Below the pieces are notes generated by a model. The model was not told the DNA's origin. It saw only the letters and a list, made by a program, of their open reading frames with translations, and ran no database searches. A DNA stretch of 64,000 bases, taken from assembly GCA_016786485.1 (NCBI GenBank), contig JAEUWD010000051.1, positions 16,913 through 80,912 of the forward strand. Reading direction: 5' to 3'. The position numbers were made by a program, and so were the translations under genes. How positions within the stretch are numbered: the first letter of the stretch is position 1; each line of letters opens with the position of its first letter. Shown here piece by piece: positions 60,223 through 64,000 of this stretch. The stretch is from Bacteriovoracaceae bacterium. GTDB taxonomy: Bacteria > Bdellovibrionota > Bacteriovoracia > Bacteriovoracales > Bacteriovoracaceae.

Positions 60223-61449
60223 ATGAAACCCGTAAGAACCTTGCTTTTAATTATTAGTGGAGTAATTTTATTGGTCACTTTGACCTTTATTTCTCCTTTT
60301 TTTCTCTATTACACCATTTTACGCTCGGGTGTTAATTACGATTCTTATACTTTGCCTTACTATAGCTCCAAATATTTTTTGCCTTCAGCTGATTTGATTC
60401 CACAAAGTAGTGGTCAACTGGATGAACAGAGTTGGACCGTTTTTCACATTAAAGATTTAGTGGTGCCACTGCCGACGAAAGATCCTTTACTACAAGTGGT
60501 GCTGATGCTGGAGCAAAATCAAGATCCTAAATCGCGAGACACGATAGGATTAAGTTTCATTAATGACGAAGGTCGTGAGTTTTCTAAAGTTTATTTTCTC
60601 GAAAATGCTTTATTTGAGTCTAAATTTGATTCGCAAAAATTGTTTCAAATTCCAGTTGTTGTACGCATTTTGCAATCGATTAAACCCCATCAAATTTGGC
60701 ATGATCTTTTTACCAAGAACTTAAATAGTTTTCCAACCAGCTATGGCGAAATTGTTTACAATCTTTATCTCTTACAATTACGTCAGACCCTTTTTCCGAA
60801 AGAAATGGAATCGTTTGTGCTCAATCGTAATGGAAAGATTGGCATCGTTAAATTAAATTCTCCAGATAAAGATTTTCATTTAGAGCTAATTATGACTTTT
60901 GAAAATGGTTTAGTTTATTCTTATCTGTTTTATACCAATAAATCAGAGCCAGAAGCGCAAAAAGTACGCGACATGTTCTTGGTCAATATCAATTACAAGA
61001 GTAGTCATAAAGATGCCGCAGATTTTATTTACCAAGAATTTAAAAATCTTTCGTTTGAAAAGCAAACTTCACAAGTGGGGATGTTGTACCTGTTTTCGGC
61101 GTGGTCACATTGGCCAGAAAATCAAAACTTTGTACGACAGATGGTGGAGTATCTTGAGCGTGGTCATAAAACGGATCGCCAGTTGCGCACACTCTATGAA
61201 TATGCTCTTAAAAAGTATGGTATGACTTTTTCTCAAAAAGCTTATTTTAATAAGGCCACTTCACCAGAGGTGGAGTTACAGCGCCAAGTAGAATTAGAAA
61301 AGCAAGCTGAGCTCAAAGAAGTGCAAATGAAGCTTAAAAATGAGCAGATGATGGAGCCAACGCTGACGGAAGAGGAAGAAATTATGCATCGATTGAAGAA
61401 ATCGAAGCAAAATTCAAAAAAGAAATCAAATCGAATAAAGTTCGACTAA
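60223..61449 (+). CDS. Membrane-anchored protein with C-terminal coiled coil
   Basis: 408 aa. TM at about residues 7-30 (LLLIISGVILLVTLTFISPF), a large extracytoplasmic domain, and a Lys/Glu-rich tail from about 350 (LQRQVELEKQAELKEVQMKL). No family recognised. AAGA upstream is a weak ribosome-binding site. The gap 61450-61605 after it shows a weak hairpin (GCCCAC/GTGGC at 61471-61487) without a T run. Confidence 0.65.
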   Translation: MKPVRTLLLIISGVILLVTLTFISPFFLYYTILRSGVNYDSYTLPYYSSKYFLPSADLIPQSSGQLDEQSWTVFHIKDLVVPLPTKDPLLQVVLMLEQNQDPKSRDTIGLSFINDEGREFSKVYFLENALFESKFDSQKLFQIPVVVRILQSIKPHQIWHDLFTKNLNSFPTSYGEIVYNLYLLQLRQTLFPKEMESFVLNRNGKIGIVKLNSPDKDFHLELIMTFENGLVYSYLFYTNKSEPEAQKVRDMFLVNINYKSSHKDAADFIYQEFKNLSFEKQTSQVGMLYLFSAWSHWPENQNFVRQMVEYLERGHKTDRQLRTLYEYALKKYGMTFSQKAYFNKATSPEVELQRQVELEKQAELKEVQMKLKNEQMMEPTLTEEEEIMHRLKKSKQNSKKKSNRIKFD

Positions 61450-61605
61450 TTCAGTAAATTTTGTTTAAAAAGCCCACATTTTTGTGGCGGTCCAACCAAA
61501 GACCCTCAAAAATTTTTACACTAACTCATTGAAAGTACGTCTAGAACAAAACCTTATTACAATAAACCTTATAGATTTACTCAGATTTAGCCGAAAGGGT
61601 ATTTG

Positions 61606-64000
61606 ATGTATTTAAAACTATTACACCTCATGTTTCTCAGCGTTTTGCTCTACTCATGTAGTGGCAAGCAAACCGACACCGTCTTTGTGATGAATGTTGG
61701 TAACTTAGTGACAGGCGCCGATTCTGACGGTGGTGTTATGGTGTGGGGTCATAACCAAACGCTCGGCGATCGCATGGGTTTCAATGTAACGCCAGCTAAC
61801 GATATCGTTTCTCTAAAAAATGGTACGTGGAAATTTTGGGCAGTCTCTTGGGATGGTGGTTTGCCCATGGTTGGAAATACAAAATGTGCCGTGGTCACCA
61901 CAGATATTGGTGGTGGGGCACAAGAAGTAAATATGTCTTTGGCGACTGCCAATTGTACCGCATCTGAATTTGCGGACACGAATTACACTGGTGGGACTCA
62001 ATTTGATGATACCCAATTTGAGATTTGTCAGTTCGGCGATACACTTTCGACGACCTGTAACTTAGCAAGCTTTGGTTCATTTAGAGTTTCACTTCCAAGC
62101 TATCAAGGTTCACAAATTCAAAATCTAGGTTTAAATAAATGTTTTACCGGCAACAGCGGTTCTGGCTTAAAAATACCAGCAGGTAAATTCGGCTTGGCCT
62201 TACCGTTTAAAGTCGATATTCATTTGTATCCTGCCGGTAACACCACTTGTACTGGTGCTAGTTATGCCATCATGCCTTTCAATACCGGTCTTGCCAATGG
62301 TGTTCCGACTGCTGGACATAGTTATTCAGATGGTAACGCTGGTGCTGCTATCAATACGGTTCGTGTTAAGAAGTCTTTAGCGATTACGGCACCGGTTTTT
62401 AATAATATTAATTCATCCGGTACTGTGGTTACTTCCAACGATAATATCCCAGAGATTAATTTTAGTAACGTGACTTCAGGTGATGTTGTGAAAATTTATA
62501 CATCCATTGGCAACTGTACGGCTAATACAGGTGATGTTGGTTCAGCCGTTGCAACAGGTCCTAGTGTAGCAGTTTATACATCATCAGGTCTTACAGAAGC
62601 TGTTTATAATTTTTATGCTAAGAAAATAGATTCATCGTCTAATGTTTCAAATTGTATTTCGGCAGGGACATATACTTTAGATATGACAGGTCCTAGCGTG
62701 ACGATTAATCAGGCAGGCGCACAAGCTGATCCAGCACTGACCCTACCGATTGTTTATGATGTGAGTTTTTCTGAACCGATTAATCCGGCGACTTTTATCG
62801 TAAGTGATCTTATCACCACAGGTACAGCGACTTGGTCGACGATGAATTGGACGATTACTAATTCAGGTAATGATCGTGATTTTGTCGTGACATTAACCAT
62901 GGCAGGAACCTCTCCAACGACTGACGGAAGTTTATTTTTAACCTTATCAGCTTCGATGGTGAGTGATGTTGCTGGTAATCCAAATACTGCGAGTTCAAGT
63001 ACTGATAATCAAGTTTATGTAAACTTTATGGCGCCAGCTTTGGCCTCGGGCTTAGCATGGGCATCACCAGTCATGAATGTAACTTCAGGTCTTGTCGCCA
63101 ATTGGACGAGAAGTGTTGAAGCTGATTCACAAGATTTTATTCTTTATACCAATGCTGGTTGCACAACTTTAGCTGGGTATCAGCAATTAGGTCTTACTGG
63201 AGTAGTTGAGTCACACACATTCAATATCACTCAATCAGCCGGTACTGAAATGAATTACTATTTCAAAATTGTGACCCATGATGGTTATGGCCGCAGTAGT
63301 AGTACTTGCTCTGGTTCACCAATAGAAATCGATTTACAGAATCCAAATAATGCGACAATTCTCGGATGGGATAGTGCTTCTCCGAGTAATTCACCTTCTG
63401 GGAAACAGGCACAGTGGACTGCTTCCACATCGACAGATATTGTTGAACAACAAATACAATTTTATAAAGGTGTTGGTGGCTGCTTAGGCACACCTTATGG
63501 TTCTTTAGTTACTGGTTTAAGTTCGGTTGCAAGCGATTATGCGGTCATGTTATCTGATAACGATGAGAATTATTATGAAGTTACGACGGTAGATAATGCA
63601 GGCAATTTCAGTGTTTCACCGTGTTCACCAGTGATGGAGATTGATTCACTTCCACCGAATTTACTTGCGATTAATACACCGATGTCTCTTTATAAAACAG
63701 GTGATACGTTAAACATAAATCTTATCTTTGATGAGCAGACTAACGTGGTAGGGATGCCTGAGCTAGATTTTGTTTTAGGTGATCGTAACCGAAAAGCCAT
63801 TTATGTTAGTGGTAGTGGTACAACACAATTAACTTTTAGTTATATCGTTGAAATAGGTGACTATGACAGTGATAACGATATTGAAACGGTTGGACTTCCA
63901 TTAACAGGTGGAAGTTATCAGGATGCTCTTGGAAATATGTCGTCTAATATTGGCTCTTTATCATATTTTAATATCAAAATTAACGGAATGGATAATGGCG
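61606..64000 (+). CDS. Giant Ig-like repeat lipoprotein, 3' end outside window
   Basis: Open from ATG 61606 to the window end with no stop, so at least 798 codons. AAAGGG precedes the ATG. Signal ends in a lipobox (SVLLYSC-SG). Repeats of bacterial Ig-like type are visible, for example DVSFSEPINPATFIVSDL ... DVAGNPNTASS, and KTGDTLNINLIFDEQTNVVG ... VGLPLTGGSYQDALGNM, which matches the SwmB/Big pattern. FN3-like segments alternate. It should be a surface adhesin or fibre-like protein. Large lipoproteins of this kind are typical of Bdellovibrionota. Confidence 0.85.
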   Translation, partial: MYLKLLHLMFLSVLLYSCSGKQTDTVFVMNVGNLVTGADSDGGVMVWGHNQTLGDRMGFNVTPANDIVSLKNGTWKFWAVSWDGGLPMVGNTKCAVVTTDIGGGAQEVNMSLATANCTASEFADTNYTGGTQFDDTQFEICQFGDTLSTTCNLASFGSFRVSLPSYQGSQIQNLGLNKCFTGNSGSGLKIPAGKFGLALPFKVDIHLYPAGNTTCTGASYAIMPFNTGLANGVPTAGHSYSDGNAGAAINTVRVKKSLAITAPVFNNINSSGTVVTSNDNIPEINFSNVTSGDVVKIYTSIGNCTANTGDVGSAVATGPSVAVYTSSGLTEAVYNFYAKKIDSSSNVSNCISAGTYTLDMTGPSVTINQAGAQADPALTLPIVYDVSFSEPINPATFIVSDLITTGTATWSTMNWTITNSGNDRDFVVTLTMAGTSPTTDGSLFLTLSASMVSDVAGNPNTASSSTDNQVYVNFMAPALASGLAWASPVMNVTSGLVANWTRSVEADSQDFILYTNAGCTTLAGYQQLGLTGVVESHTFNITQSAGTEMNYYFKIVTHDGYGRSSSTCSGSPIEIDLQNPNNATILGWDSASPSNSPSGKQAQWTASTSTDIVEQQIQFYKGVGGCLGTPYGSLVTGLSSVASDYAVMLSDNDENYYEVTTVDNAGNFSVSPCSPVMEIDSLPPNLLAINTPMSLYKTGDTLNINLIFDEQTNVVGMPELDFVLGDRNRKAIYVSGSGTTQLTFSYIVEIGDYDSDNDIETVGLPLTGGSYQDALGNMSSNIGSLSYFNIKINGMDNG

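Noticed and set aside
61471..61487. Hairpin GCCCAC/GTGGC after the membrane protein gene
   Set aside because: It has a bulge and no T run, so I do not call it a terminator.
1..64000. tRNA genes, rRNA, CRISPR arrays, insertion sequences, prophage
   Set aside because: I saw no cloverleaf-type sequence with a TTCGA-like arm, no regularly spaced repeats, no transposase and no phage structural genes.

Overview
The window is a compact, low-GC bacterial chromosome segment with about 60 protein genes and no rRNA, tRNA, CRISPR array or recognisable insertion sequence. Several traits suggest a predatory or environmental member of the Bdellovibrionota, most likely the Bacteriovorax/Peredibacter/Halobacteriovorax side. 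These are a mevalonate-pathway cluster in a Gram-negative background, many signal-peptide proteins and lipoproteins, outer-membrane beta-barrels ending in aromatic residues, a prkA-yeaH-spoVR trio and a giant Ig-like lipoprotein. This placement is an inference from gene content, not from a marker tree.

Layout. 1-4.2 kb: the end of a secreted subtilase, a THUMP methyltransferase, an RsmI-like methylase and small secreted proteins. 4.3-9.6 kb: a tight five-gene mevalonate operon (idi2, mvaA, a GYDIA-type GHMP kinase, mvaD, mvk). 9.5-17.1 kb: a crotonase-fold protein, trxB with a small partner, two beta-barrel proteins, and glpD behind a protein with a YbjQ-like C-terminus. 17.2-22.1 kb: a Gly-rich/Cys-rich secreted protein facing a 926-aa secreted coiled-coil protein. 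22.2-28.3 kb: an AT-rich accessory block with a MazEF-type toxin-antitoxin pair, a HAD phosphatase, a flavin-reductase-like protein, a lone receiver, a cupin, and a binding-protein/hybrid-kinase sensor pair. 28.4-32.8 kb: secA, an M23 peptidase and a PP2C phosphatase. 33.0-37.7 kb: prkA-yeaH-spoVR, divergent from the phosphatase. 37.7-49 kb: an aminotransferase, rpoH, rpsO, pnp, dut, a ferredoxin and a peptide transporter. 49-64 kb: mostly envelope and secreted proteins, plus an App1-like phosphatase, MgtC, acylphosphatase and a coiled-coil/alpha-crystallin fusion, ending in a truncated Ig-like lipoprotein.

How the genes work together. The mevalonate operon covers every step from HMG-CoA to IPP/DMAPP if the GYDIA kinase is the phosphomevalonate kinase; HMG-CoA synthase is not in the window. 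secA, the M23 peptidase and the many exported proteins fit an envelope-heavy lifestyle. PrkA and the divergent PP2C phosphatase could form a phosphorylation switch.

Three genome-wide habits stand out. Several genes have a -10 box 5-9 bp before the start codon and no room for a ribosome-binding site, which implies leaderless mRNAs. Six convergent gene pairs overlap by exactly 4 bp at their stop codons. pnp is preceded by a 24-bp near-perfect stem-loop that resembles an RNase III-type autoregulatory leader.
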